DNA of 64,000 nucleotides, taken from Sandaracinaceae bacterium. Lineage in GTDB: Bacteria; Myxococcota_A; Polyangia; Polyangiales; Houyiibacteriaceae. The translations under genes were made by a program, and so were the position numbers. Location of the stretch: positions 682,001 through 746,000 of the forward strand of contig JACKEJ010000004.1 of assembly GCA_020633055.1 (NCBI GenBank), in the 5' to 3' direction. The notes below the pieces were generated by a model. It was not told the origin of the DNA. It saw only the letters and a list, made by a program, of their open reading frames with translations, and did no database searches. Shown here piece after piece: positions 1-9,041 of this stretch (its first letter is position 1; each line of letters starts with the position of its first letter).

Positions 1-5
1 GCCGC

Positions 6-1088
6 GTGGACGAGGTCATCACGCGGCGCCGAGCCCCGCGCGGTGCAGACGACCTGAAGGGCGACCTGTCGCAGGTGGCCCTGTTCGACCTGCTGCAGGT
101 GTTCTCGCAGAACCGCCGGACGGGCAAGCTGGAGGTCCACGCAGGCGGCGGGGTGGGCGCCATCTGGCTGTTGGAGGGGCGCATCGTCGACGCCGTGTTC
201 GGGCAAGCGATGGGCGAGAAGGCGGTCTACCGCGTGCTCGCCCTGCGCGAGGGGCGCTTCCTGTTCCAGCCCGAGACGCGCAGCGTGGCGCAGCGCATCG
301 CGCTGCCGGTGGACCACCTCCTGATGGAAGCCGTGCGCCGCGTGGACGAGTCGGTGCGCGTGCGCTCGGAGCTGCCGGCGCTGAGCGCGCTGGTGTACGA
401 GCGCAGCCACGACGGCCCCGACGACCCGGTGGTGGCTGCCATTCGCAAGCACCTCGACGAGCCGCGCAGCATCGAGGAGCTGCTCGACCTGGTGCCCGGG
501 CACGACCTCGAGACCCTCAAGGCCATCCTCGCGCTGCAAGAGGCGGACGCGATCGAGATCGACGCCTCCCAGGGACAGGTGGCTTTCTGCGCAGAGCACG
601 AGGTGGCGGCCATGCGCGCGGCGGCGATTCGCCTGCGGCGCGCTGGGGGCGAGGGGGCCGTGCGTTTGGGGGTCGTCGCGCGCAGCAGCGAGGACGTCCT
701 GCGCTTCAGCCGCGCGCTGCAGTCGGTGCGTGAGTTCGCGGCGGCCGCCGACGCTGCGGAGAGCGCGGGCGACGCACTGTTGGGCCCGCTCGGCACCATC
801 CGCTTCGGCGGAACGGACCTCGAGCTGTTCGCGCTGCCGCACGACCAGGCCTACCGGCCACTGTACGGCGCGGTGCTGGCCACGGCGCGTGTGGCCATCC
901 TGCTCGGCACGCGACCCGCAGACGCTCCCTTGCGTGAGCTGTGCGAGACGCTCGACGTGCGCCTGGTGCACGTGCCGCGCGGCTTCGAGTACGCCTCCGG
1001 CGCGACGTTCGCGGTGCGCGAGGCGCTCGGGACGCTCCCCACGGGCCCCGGCGACTACACGCCCGCGTCGGGCATGCAGCGGCTCTGA
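6..1088 (+). CDS. DUF4388 domain protein, possibly 5'-truncated
   Basis: Residues about 17-110 match the DUF4388 (PatA-N-like) pattern: LKGDLSQVALFDLLQVFSQN, then a GKLEV strand and a G-x-IWLLEGRIVDAVFG segment. In this family the domain is found in myxobacterial and cyanobacterial regulatory proteins and is thought to mediate protein interactions. The remaining 250 residues look like a winged-helix segment (IEELLDLVPGHDLETLKAILALQEADAIE) followed by a small alpha/beta domain that I cannot name. The GTG start has only five bases of sequence before it and the frame stays open to the window edge, so the protein may extend upstream, for example into a receiver domain. It converges on pilT. Function is inferred only from the domain. 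Confidence 0.75.
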   Translation: MDEVITRRRAPRGADDLKGDLSQVALFDLLQVFSQNRRTGKLEVHAGGGVGAIWLLEGRIVDAVFGQAMGEKAVYRVLALREGRFLFQPETRSVAQRIALPVDHLLMEAVRRVDESVRVRSELPALSALVYERSHDGPDDPVVAAIRKHLDEPRSIEELLDLVPGHDLETLKAILALQEADAIEIDASQGQVAFCAEHEVAAMRAAAIRLRRAGGEGAVRLGVVARSSEDVLRFSRALQSVREFAAAADAAESAGDALLGPLGTIRFGGTDLELFALPHDQAYRPLYGAVLATARVAILLGTRPADAPLRELCETLDVRLVHVPRGFEYASGATFAVREALGTLPTGPGDYTPASGMQRL

Positions 1089-1173
1089 GCGCGCACACGG
1101 CTGGGCGGAGGCGAGGGGCGCGCGGCGCCTCGGAGCCGCGGCCGCGGCAGCGCTCCCGGACGACCCGGGTGAC

Positions 1174-2241
1174 TCAGGTGTACGAGAGGTTGCGCTCGAA
1201 GTCCGACGGGCTGGTGGCCGCGCTGAGGGCGACCTCCTTGGTGATGTGCCCGCCCTTCATGAGGTCCACGAGGTGCTGGTCGAAGGACTGCATCTTGTAC
1301 TGGATGCGGCTCTTCTCGATGAGGTCCTTGATGGACATGGAGCCCGGCTTGGCGATGGCCTCGCGGATCGAGCCCGTGCACAGCATGATCTCCTGCGCCA
1401 CGACCATGCCCGACCCGTCGCGTCGGGGCAGCAGGCGCTGCGAGACGGTGGAGTGCAGGTTCTGCGCGAGGCGCTGGCGCACCTGCTCCTGCTCCTCGGC
1501 CGGGAACACGCCGAGGATGCGGCCGATGGTCTTGGTGGCGTCGGTGGTGTGCACCGTGCTGAACACCAGGTGGCCCGTCTCGGCCGCCTTGAGCGCGATG
1601 TCGATGGACTCGGCGTCGCGCATCTCGCCCACCAGGATGACGTCCGGGTCCTGACGCAGCGCGGCGCGCAGGCCGATGTTGAAGCTGGCCGTGTCCACGC
1701 CGATCTCGCGCTGCGAGATGGACGAGCGCTTGTTGGCGTGCAGGAACTCGATCGGGTCCTCGATGGTGAGGACGTGCGCCATGCGCGTCTCGTTGATGTG
1801 GTTCACCATCGCGGCGAGCGTGGTGGACTTGCCCGAGCCGGTGGTGCCCGTGACCAACACGAGGCCGCGGTCGGCGTCGGCGATGGTCTCGATCACGGGC
1901 GGCAGGCCGAGCTTGCCGATGGTGGGCGCCTCGGTGGGGATGATGCGCAGCACGAGGCCGTACGTCTCACGCTGGCGGTAGATGTTGACGCGGAAGCGCG
2001 CGATGCCCGGTAGCTGGTAACTCGAGTCCACCTCTTGGGTGTGCTCCCCGGAGCGCATGCGCGGCCCCGCGATGAGCCGCGCGAGCGTCTCCGTGGCAGC
2101 CGCCGTGAGCGGGTCGGCCTTGAGCGGGACCAGCTGCGTGTTGACCCGGTAGTACGGCGGAGCACCGGGACGAAAGTGCACGTCGCTCGCGCCGTGACGA
2201 ACGCCCGCCTCGAGCAGGGCGTGCAGGATGGTCTCGTTCAT
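1174..2241 (-). CDS. pilT: Type IV pilus retraction ATPase PilT family
   Basis: A 355-residue secretion ATPase of PilT length. Walker A GTTGSGKST is at residues 132-140, the Asp box TIEDPIEF near 159-166, Walker B DPDVILVGEMRD at 198-209 with Glu206, and the His box TGHLVFSTVHT at 222-232. The C-terminal GSIREAIAKPG (290-300) resembles the AIRNLIRE retraction motif. The family hydrolyses ATP at the inner-membrane pilus base to depolymerise pilin, powering twitching or social motility. I chose the internal ATG (MNETILHALL), 28 codons after the first possible start, because it aligns with the usual PilT N-terminus. No other pil genes are adjacent. PilU is the main alternative. Confidence 0.9.
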   Translation of the reverse strand: MNETILHALLEAGVRHGASDVHFRPGAPPYYRVNTQLVPLKADPLTAAATETLARLIAGPRMRSGEHTQEVDSSYQLPGIARFRVNIYRQRETYGLVLRIIPTEAPTIGKLGLPPVIETIADADRGLVLVTGTTGSGKSTTLAAMVNHINETRMAHVLTIEDPIEFLHANKRSSISQREIGVDTASFNIGLRAALRQDPDVILVGEMRDAESIDIALKAAETGHLVFSTVHTTDATKTIGRILGVFPAEEQEQVRQRLAQNLHSTVSQRLLPRRDGSGMVVAQEIMLCTGSIREAIAKPGSMSIKDLIEKSRIQYKMQSFDQHLVDLMKGGHITKEVALSAATSPSDFERNLSYT

Positions 2242-2400
2242 GAGCGCGATGGTACCCGGTTTGGCGCGCGCTTGACGAGCCCAGGCACGGCGGAGCCCCA
2301 TCGCGGCACCGCCGTGCCCGCCCACGAGCGACCGCCCACCGGGCGGACGACGCGCCGCGCTGCCGAAGCCGCGAGCGTCGTGACGACCGCGTCCGAGCGA

Positions 2401-3405
2401 TCAGAGCCCCAGGCTGCGCCCGAAGGTGATGTGGGCCTGATGTGCCTCCTCCGTGTAGTGGTGGATGACGGACCCAACCAGCAGCCCGACGACCGACACC
2501 GCCAGACCCGCGGCCGCCGCCGTACCGACCGCGACGTTGGCCACCCCGTGCGCGAGGTGACCGAGCTCGCCGACGACGTGGGCTGCCTCGGCCAGCTGGA
2601 GCGCGCTGTGCACGTGCGCGCCGGGCGCCTCGGTACGCGCCCCGGCCGTGACGCCGGAGCTGTCGGCGGCGCCTTGCAGGTTCAGGCGGCGGGCCGCGCG
2701 CGACGCAGCGTCCGGGAACTCACCCGGCTGCCAGCTCTGGCCGCGCATGCGGTTCACGAACGTGCGCAGCCCATCCGCGCTGTGGGCGATCGCCGCGCGC
2801 GCGCGCTCCAGGTCGGCGGCGTCTCCACGGATGCCCAGCAGCTGCGCCTCGACGTGCTCGGGCGTGCCCGGCCGCGCGTTGCGCAAGCTCTCGAGACGCC
2901 CGGGCAAGCCGTCACTCAGCTGTTGGAGGCCTGCTAGGCGCGCGGCCACCACGGTCTCCGCTTCCTGCACGATGCCCTGACGGACGCGCGCGCCGGCCAC
3001 CTCTTCCACCATGCCCTGCATGGTCGCAGCGTCGAGGCCGGTGCTGAGGTGGCGCAGCCCGGTCGCCTGATGTTCGAGCGCGCGCTCGAGATCTCCCTCC
3101 AGGCGCACGGCGCCGACGTTGGCGAGCGAGGAGAGCGCGGCCGGCTGCGCCCCGAGGTGCTCGCGCAGCGCAGCGGGGCCGTCTTCCAGGTAGATGCGCA
3201 CCGCAGCGTCGATGGCGGCGCGATAGGCGGCGTCCGTGGTCTGGGCCGCCGGGCGAGCGGCCTGCAGGCTGTGGACGTCGGCGGCGGCGTCCTGTTGGAC
3301 GGTGGACGGCGCAGCCGGGGTGGCTGCGGTCGGCGGCGGGGGAGCGGCGGCCCCCGAGGCGGCGGCGTGTGTGGTGGGGCGGATGTGGACGGGCGTGATG
3401 GACAT
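2401..3405 (-). CDS. Hypothetical helical protein with C-terminal membrane segment
   Basis: A 334-residue protein with no family that I recognise. Residues 1-45 are Ala/Pro/Thr-rich and probably disordered. The middle is largely amphipathic helix with many Ala, Glu and Arg residues. About 25 hydrophobic residues near the C-terminus (VANVAVGTAAAAGLAVSVVG and following) could span a membrane, leaving a short His-rich tail. There is no signal peptide. A GGAG lies about eight bases upstream of the ATG. It is divergent from the lytic transglycosylase gene, so the two may share a promoter region. Repeated helices of this kind occur in coiled-coil effectors and polar proteins, but nothing here supports a specific role. 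Confidence 0.6.
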   Translation of the reverse strand: MSITPVHIRPTTHAAASGAAAPPPPTAATPAAPSTVQQDAAADVHSLQAARPAAQTTDAAYRAAIDAAVRIYLEDGPAALREHLGAQPAALSSLANVGAVRLEGDLERALEHQATGLRHLSTGLDAATMQGMVEEVAGARVRQGIVQEAETVVAARLAGLQQLSDGLPGRLESLRNARPGTPEHVEAQLLGIRGDAADLERARAAIAHSADGLRTFVNRMRGQSWQPGEFPDAASRAARRLNLQGAADSSGVTAGARTEAPGAHVHSALQLAEAAHVVGELGHLAHGVANVAVGTAAAAGLAVSVVGLLVGSVIHHYTEEAHQAHITFGRSLGL

Positions 3406-3560
3406 GAGCGGCTCCGAGAGGAGAGAGCGAAGGAGGGACCTGCGCCGTTCTCGTGCGCTCGCCGGGGCGATTGCGTCGCCGCACGCATTTTTCCGCCTGC
3501 CGCCACGCGCTGCCGGTGCAGGAACATGGGCGGCGCGCCGAGACGTTGTAGGGTGAACTC

Positions 3561-5876
3561 ATGCTCTGTTCTCCGCTGGTCGTCCGTCCGCACCGCGTCG
3601 CGCTCGCCGCGCTGAGCCTGGTGGCGGCGTGCGTGGGCGTCTCCGCGCAGGACGCCGACACGCCCTCGGCTCCGTCGACCGCGACTGGACGCCCCGTCTC
3701 GGCCCCGGCCGGGGCCGAGACGCCTGTGTTGCGTCCGCCCGTGGAGCCCTCCACCGACGAGGACACGCTGGCAAACCGGGTGCGCGCGCATCGGGACGCC
3801 GAGGCCCTCTCCATGCTGGACGCACTGCCGGTCGCGGAGCGCCCGCGCGGGGCGCGCTACCTGCGGGGCCGCCTGCTGGAGCGACTGGGGCGTCCCGATG
3901 ATGCCGCCGCCGCGCTGGCCGACCTGAGCGACCTGCCGCCCGTGGCGCGCGACGACGCCCGCACCCGGCGCGCCAAGCTGTTGATTCGCGCGCGTCGCTG
4001 CCAGGAGGCGCTGCCGCTGCTCGAGGAGCTGGTGCAGGAGCCTGCCCACGGAGGCCTCGCGCGCTTCCAGCGGGCCGAGTGCGCGCTGCGCCTGGGTGAC
4101 CACGCAGACGCCGTGCTGCGGCTCGACGCCGTGCTCGCCGAGGACGCCGGCCCGGTGGACCGCTTCGCGGCGTGGTCGCTGCGCGCCGACGTGGCCGTGG
4201 CGCTCGAGGACCGGGACGGCGCGCTCGAGGCGCTGCACCACGCCCTGCTCGAGCGCCCGGAGCACCGTCTGGCCCGCGCCGCCGCCCGACGCTTCACCGA
4301 GCTGGCTGGACACCCCCCGGTCTTCACGCCGGAAGAGGCGCTGGCCCGCGCCGAGCGGCTGCTGCGCAAGCGTCACCCGCGCGGCGCGCTCGACGCCCTC
4401 GACGGCGTGCCCGTGCCGAGCGAGGGGGAGCCTCGCGGGCGCTTCCTGCACACGCGCGGCATGGCGCTCTACGCCACCCGACACGACTACGCCGAGGCGG
4501 CCACCGTGCTCCGCGAAGCGGCCACTGCGGGCGGGCCCGAGGCCTTGGACGACGCCTTCCACGCCGCCCGCGCGCTGGCCCGCGCCGACCGTGACGCCGA
4601 CGCGGTCGTGGCCTTCCGCGCGCTGGCCGCAGCGAACGGCGGAACGCGGCAGGCGGGACACGCACTGTACCTCGCCGCGTGGCTGGCGCTGCGTCACGAC
4701 ATGCCGGGCGCCGAGGCCGAGATGCGCGCGTTCGTCGAGCACCGCGACGCCCGTCGGGTGCCCGAGCTGCGCCGGGGCGCGCTGTTCCAGCTGGGGCTGA
4801 GCGCGTTCGAGGGGGGCCGCCACGCTGATGCGGCCGAGCTCTTCGCGCGCTACGCCGAAGGCGGCGGCGGCATCATGGAGGCGGGTCGGGGCCACTACTG
4901 GCGCGGACGGGCGCTCGAAGCGGGAGGCAACAGCGCAGCGGCGGCGCTGGCCTACGAGCGCGTGCGCCAAGAAGAGCCACTGCACTGGTACTCGCTGCTG
5001 GCCGAGGCGCACCTGAGCCAGCTCGGGCGACCCGTGAGCAGCCCGTTCGTCGGCGGTGGGCGCCCGCGCAGCGAGACGCCGCACACGCTGGCGTGGCCCA
5101 ACGTGCCGGACGACGCCGTGTTCTTCGCCACGCTCGGCCTGACGGACGACGCGGCCGAGGTGGTGCAGGCGCGCGCCAACGCCATTCGCTCCAGCGCTCC
5201 ACGCGGGCGGCGGGTGGAGTGGCTGGTGGCGGCGTATCGTGCCGTGGGCGCCACGTCCTCGGCCTTTCGCCTGGCCGCCCTCCAACACGACGAGCTGAGC
5301 CGCCCACCGGCGGACGACAACCGCTGGGCCTGGGAGGCCGCCTACCCCCGCCCCTACGCGGGCGAGGTCCGCCGCATCGCCGCCGAGCACGACCTGTCGC
5401 CCGCCTACGTGTGGGCCAGCATGCGGCAAGAGAGCGCCTACAACCCCAGCGTCACAAGCCACGCCGGGGCCGTGGGCCTGCTGCAGATGATGCCCGAAAA
5501 CGCACGGCGGCGCGCGCGGGCGCTGGGCATCCGCTACCGCGCGGGCGTGCTGCTGGACCCGGTCGTGAACCTGCGCTTCGGCATCGACGAGATCCAACAG
5601 CACTACGCGCGCTACGAGCGCCAGATGCCGCTCAGCATCGCGGCCTACAACGCGGGACACGCCAAGGTGAGCGAGTGGCTGGCGCGCACCCCCGGCGAGG
5701 TCGACGTGGACCTGTTCGTCGAGCACATCCCCTTCGACGAGACGCGCAACTACGTGCGCCGGGTGACCAGCCACTACGCGCGCTACCGCTACCTGGAGGC
5801 GCCGCAGCAGCCATTCGTGCTGCCGCTGCGCGTGCGCGCCCCGCGCGAAGCGCCTGCGGACGGCACGGCCCACTGA
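3561..5876 (+). CDS. Soluble lytic murein transglycosylase (SLT domain)
   Basis: A 771-residue periplasmic enzyme predicted to cleave the MurNAc-GlcNAc bond of peptidoglycan to form 1,6-anhydroMurNAc. A hydrophobic signal segment occupies residues 13-30. Residues 60-560 are TPR-like alpha-solenoid repeats, as in the Slt70 U-domain. The C-terminal SLT domain carries the catalytic Glu624 in SMRQESAYNP, the GLLQMMP motif from residue 639 and AYNAGH at 695-700. Length and layout resemble Slt70. It is divergent from the helical hypothetical protein and is followed after about 60 bases by the peroxiredoxin-like gene. Confidence 0.9.
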   Translation: MLCSPLVVRPHRVALAALSLVAACVGVSAQDADTPSAPSTATGRPVSAPAGAETPVLRPPVEPSTDEDTLANRVRAHRDAEALSMLDALPVAERPRGARYLRGRLLERLGRPDDAAAALADLSDLPPVARDDARTRRAKLLIRARRCQEALPLLEELVQEPAHGGLARFQRAECALRLGDHADAVLRLDAVLAEDAGPVDRFAAWSLRADVAVALEDRDGALEALHHALLERPEHRLARAAARRFTELAGHPPVFTPEEALARAERLLRKRHPRGALDALDGVPVPSEGEPRGRFLHTRGMALYATRHDYAEAATVLREAATAGGPEALDDAFHAARALARADRDADAVVAFRALAAANGGTRQAGHALYLAAWLALRHDMPGAEAEMRAFVEHRDARRVPELRRGALFQLGLSAFEGGRHADAAELFARYAEGGGGIMEAGRGHYWRGRALEAGGNSAAAALAYERVRQEEPLHWYSLLAEAHLSQLGRPVSSPFVGGGRPRSETPHTLAWPNVPDDAVFFATLGLTDDAAEVVQARANAIRSSAPRGRRVEWLVAAYRAVGATSSAFRLAALQHDELSRPPADDNRWAWEAAYPRPYAGEVRRIAAEHDLSPAYVWASMRQESAYNPSVTSHAGAVGLLQMMPENARRRARALGIRYRAGVLLDPVVNLRFGIDEIQQHYARYERQMPLSIAAYNAGHAKVSEWLARTPGEVDVDLFVEHIPFDETRNYVRRVTSHYARYRYLEAPQQPFVLPLRVRAPREAPADGTAH

Positions 5877-5937
5877 GGTCCAGCGCTCCCGGACGACGAC
5901 CTCGATCCGAACGCGGGGCTGGCTCGTAGTAGGGCTC

Positions 5938-6564
5938 ATGTCGGCCACCAAGACCATCAGCTCCCGCCCAGCGCCCGCCTTCGACGCTCACGTCAGCCCG
6001 GGCGCAGCGCTCGCAGCTGCTCGCTGCCTCGACCTCGACGGCAACCCGGTGCGCCTCCGGGACGTGTTCGACGACCGTCCTACGGTGGTGACGTTGGTGC
6101 GGCAGTTCGGGTGCCTCTTCTGCCACGAGCTCGTCGCCGAGCTGATCGAGGGCGCCGACGCGATCACGCGCGCGGGGGGCCACCAGGTGATCGTGGGCTC
6201 GGGCAGCGTGAACCAGGCGCGGAAGTTCGCCGAGCACAAGGGCCTGCCGCGCCCCGACGTCACGCTGCTCACCGACCCCGAGCGCGCCAGCTACGACGCG
6301 GCGCTGGTACGCCGCAGCTGGATCGCCACCTTCCTGCATCCCAGCGCGTGGAGCGCGTACGCGCGCGCACGGCACGACGGGCACGCGATCACCGGGTCCT
6401 TCGGCGACGTCCCTCAGCTCGGCGGCATCTTCGTGGTGCGTCCGCCCGCCACGCTGGTCTTCGAGCACCGCTCACGCTTCGCGGGGGACAACCCGAGCCT
6501 CGACGAAGTAGTCGCCGCCGTCGCACGGCGGCACAGCTGGATGGACGAGCTGACGGTCGCCTGA
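5938..6564 (+). CDS. Peroxiredoxin-like AhpC/TSA family protein
   Basis: A 208-residue cytoplasmic protein with a thioredoxin-like fold. The motif C59-L-F-C62 follows the strand VVTLVRQFG, the position of the peroxidatic cysteine in the AhpC/TSA_2 (PRXL2-like) group. A C-terminal stretch, GSFGDVPQLGGIFVVRPPAT, matches the cis-Pro region and following strand of these proteins. The group is predicted to act in thiol-dependent redox chemistry, but substrates are mostly unknown. The CxxC spacing could also make it a thioredoxin-type oxidoreductase. It stands alone between the transglycosylase and a lipoprotein gene. Confidence 0.75.
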   Translation: MSATKTISSRPAPAFDAHVSPGAALAAARCLDLDGNPVRLRDVFDDRPTVVTLVRQFGCLFCHELVAELIEGADAITRAGGHQVIVGSGSVNQARKFAEHKGLPRPDVTLLTDPERASYDAALVRRSWIATFLHPSAWSAYARARHDGHAITGSFGDVPQLGGIFVVRPPATLVFEHRSRFAGDNPSLDEVVAAVARRHSWMDELTVA

Positions 6565-6656
6565 CCAACGCCCAGCCTCGAGGACGGGTTGCGCCCGAGG
6601 CGGCCCGTGATACCCAGGTCGTTGCCACGATGTACGTGGGTGTAAGGAGGTAGGTG

Positions 6657-7268
6657 ATGAGAAGAGTTCTCTTCGGACTGGCGCTGGGCGCCGCGCTCAT
6701 GGGTGCCGGCTGCGGCAACACAGCGACAGCCATGCGACCTGCCACGGCAGGAACCGACGCGCACGTAGTAGAGGGTCAAGCCGTGGTCGTGTTCGTGCGC
6801 CACTCGCGCTTGGGCAAGAAGGTGTCGTTCCCCATCGTGACGGAGGCCGGCGAGTTCGTGGCCATCCTGCGCGGCAAGATGCACGCGAGCGTGACCGTGC
6901 CCGCCGGCCATCACCGCTTCGTGGTGCTGGCCGAGAACGCCGAGGTGGTCGAGGTGGACGCCGAGCCGGGTCGCGTGTACGTGGTCGAGACGCGCCCGCG
7001 CATGGGCTGGGGCAAGGCGCGCGTCACAGTCGAAGGCGTGCAGCGCGGCACCGAGCGCTTCGTCGAGGCCCCGGCGTGGATCGCCGATACCCCGGGCTTC
7101 GTCCCCGACGCGGCCGCGGGCGCGGCGTGGGTGGCAGCGCACCGAGAGAACATCATGGAGCGCGTGGCACAGGGCCTCACCGAGTGGGGCAACGGCGACG
7201 AGGCGTACCGCGCCGCGCGCACGCTGCGAGTAGGGGACGGGTACCTGCCAGCCGAGGTGAGCTGGTAG
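6657..7268 (+). CDS. Putative lipoprotein
   Basis: A 203-residue predicted lipoprotein. The basic start MRRVLFG is followed by a hydrophobic core and a lipobox-like GAGC with Cys19, then a mature domain rich in beta strands (VVVFVRHSRLGKKVSFPIVT and others). The strong AAGGAGG just upstream fits the ATG at 6657 better than the GTG three bases earlier. The mature part resembles DUF2846-type domains, in which a cell-envelope protein has repeated beta strands with GKMHASVTVPAGHHRFVV-like segments, but I cannot confirm this. It is monocistronic in appearance. Confidence 0.7.
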   Translation: MRRVLFGLALGAALMGAGCGNTATAMRPATAGTDAHVVEGQAVVVFVRHSRLGKKVSFPIVTEAGEFVAILRGKMHASVTVPAGHHRFVVLAENAEVVEVDAEPGRVYVVETRPRMGWGKARVTVEGVQRGTERFVEAPAWIADTPGFVPDAAAGAAWVAAHRENIMERVAQGLTEWGNGDEAYRAARTLRVGDGYLPAEVSW

Positions 7269-7429
7269 TCGGGCAGAGCGGAGGCGAGAAGGCGGTGGAC
7301 TCGGAGACGTGATTGCAGAGTCCGCCGGTGCTCCTCACGAAGGGTGAGCGCGCGCTCGGGGAGCGTCGGTGACTCGCTCGCGGCCGAGCAGGACTTGCTG
7401 GGAGCCCCTTCGTCGAGGATGCTCGCTGC

Positions 7430-8935
7430 GTGCGAGAGACGCGCGGATATCGAGTGTGCCGGACATCTCGCGCGACGTTGATCGCGCTCACGTTGGTCGC
7501 GGGCTGCGGCGCGCCAGGTCGACTCCGAACGGAGGCAGCAGCTGCCGAGGCGACGTCCTCCGCTGGCGCTGGGGAGGCCGAGCGCGCCGACGAGCTCTGG
7601 CAGGAGCTGCACACCGCATTTCGATTCCGAGGAGGTGAGGCTGCGCTCGCCCTCGTAGCGCCGGGAACGCTGGGTTGGCTGGGCGAGCTACGTTCGCTGG
7701 CGCTCGATGCCACACCCGCAGAGCTCGCCCCGCTCGATCGCACGACGCGTCTCCGCACCTACTTGCTCCGCGCGTTGGTCGGCGAACGGCTCAACGCCCT
7801 CGACACGGGGGCGCTCTTCGCGACGCTGATAGCCGAGGACTGGCCTGACGCACTGCCCGGACTGCATGTCGACATGACATGGCAGGCGGACGCCACGGGT
7901 GGACTGACAGGAGGTGACCCCGCCTCCACGATTCGCTTGGTGCACACGGACAGAGGGCTCTTGTTCGACGGAGCCTCGCTGGCTCACTACCTCTTCCCGG
8001 ACGAAGTCGGCGAGGCAACCATGCTCGATGACATCGCTGGCGCCGTGAGCATCGACTGCACGACCCTGCACGCGCCAGTCCGGATCGGTGCGCCACGCCA
8101 CGATCCATGGCTCGCGCTCGGGCGTCACTTGGCCGCCCTCACGGCACGAGACCCTGCCAACGTCCGCGCCACGGTGTCGACAGACACGATCGCCGCGCTC
8201 GAGTCGATCCGCATCGACGCTCTCGACGACGTGGGCGCTCCGCGACTGCTGACATGGCGCGTCCGCCAAGCGCTGCCATCGGGGTTCCTGGCATCCGCGA
8301 CGGCGGAGACACTGCTCGAGCGCATCGTGCGTGACGGCCTCGTCCAGCCGTTGCTCAGCGGACCCGCGACGCGAGTGATGTGCCCTGACGAGCGCACGAC
8401 GTACTTCGTGACCGTCGACCCAGAGACCGACATCGCGCTCCCCCTCCACATCGCAAGGCACGAGGCAGGACGCTGGGGCTTCGACTGGACCTTTGCTCTC
8501 GAAGATGTGCCGCTGCACGTCCCCCGCTCGATCGACCACCTCGGGGACCAGGCACTCGTCGCCGCGTGGCCCTATCTCTTCACGACGGCCTGGTCGGAAG
8601 CGCTCCGACTTCCCCTCCGTGAGATCCCAGCGATTGCGGCCGACCCACCACTCTCGGAGATGGTGACGCGTCGCCTCCAAGGCGACATCGACCGGGCCGT
8701 GGAGCGGTGTCGCGCGCGGCACCTGAGCGAGTACCCGCAGCTTGCCGGACGCATCGACCTCCGCGCGACGGTCGGCGACGGTGCGCTACGCGATGTGGCG
8801 TTGACACACATCGACCTTCACGTCGCGAGCGCACGACAGTGCCTGGTCGATGCCGTCAGCGCGTTGCCCACACCGGAGCTGGTCGCGGGGACCCGGCTGA
8901 ACCTGCCGGTGGTGTTGCGGCCGACCACTCCTTGA
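7430..8935 (+). CDS. Putative lipoprotein of unknown function
   Basis: About 500 residues with a lipobox-like LVAGC near residue 26, preceded by a hydrophobic stretch (TLIALTLVAG). The start is uncertain: GTG at 7430 or GTG at 7454. The second would put the lipid-attached Cys at position 18, a better signal-peptide length. The mature part has no motif that I recognise and looks like a mixed alpha/beta protein with scattered Trp and Asp residues. Its GC content and codon use look slightly less extreme than the neighbours, with more TCG/ACG and CTC mixtures. It is followed by the flippase-like gene after roughly 100 bases. Confidence 0.6.
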   Translation: MRETRGYRVCRTSRATLIALTLVAGCGAPGRLRTEAAAAEATSSAGAGEAERADELWQELHTAFRFRGGEAALALVAPGTLGWLGELRSLALDATPAELAPLDRTTRLRTYLLRALVGERLNALDTGALFATLIAEDWPDALPGLHVDMTWQADATGGLTGGDPASTIRLVHTDRGLLFDGASLAHYLFPDEVGEATMLDDIAGAVSIDCTTLHAPVRIGAPRHDPWLALGRHLAALTARDPANVRATVSTDTIAALESIRIDALDDVGAPRLLTWRVRQALPSGFLASATAETLLERIVRDGLVQPLLSGPATRVMCPDERTTYFVTVDPETDIALPLHIARHEAGRWGFDWTFALEDVPLHVPRSIDHLGDQALVAAWPYLFTTAWSEALRLPLREIPAIAADPPLSEMVTRRLQGDIDRAVERCRARHLSEYPQLAGRIDLRATVGDGALRDVALTHIDLHVASARQCLVDAVSALPTPELVAGTRLNLPVVLRPTTP

Positions 8936-9041
8936 GCGCCGCTGGACGGCCTGAGCGCTGGAGCGCGAGCGACGTGATCCCGCGCGGCAGGGTTAGGTCG
9001 CTTTCTTGCTACATGCACCTACATCGACGTACCTAGGGGAC

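Noticed and set aside
1148..5897. The 17-mer CAGCGCTCCCGGACGAC occurs at 1148-1164 and again at 5881-5897
   Set aside because: Both copies follow gene ends, but 17 bases in a GC-rich 64-kb window can recur by chance, and the flanks do not match.
2934..5957. A 1007-codon minus-strand open frame opposite the lytic transglycosylase
   Set aside because: It has extreme Arg/Ala/Gly/His bias and no recognisable motif, while the plus-strand frame carries the complete SLT domain.
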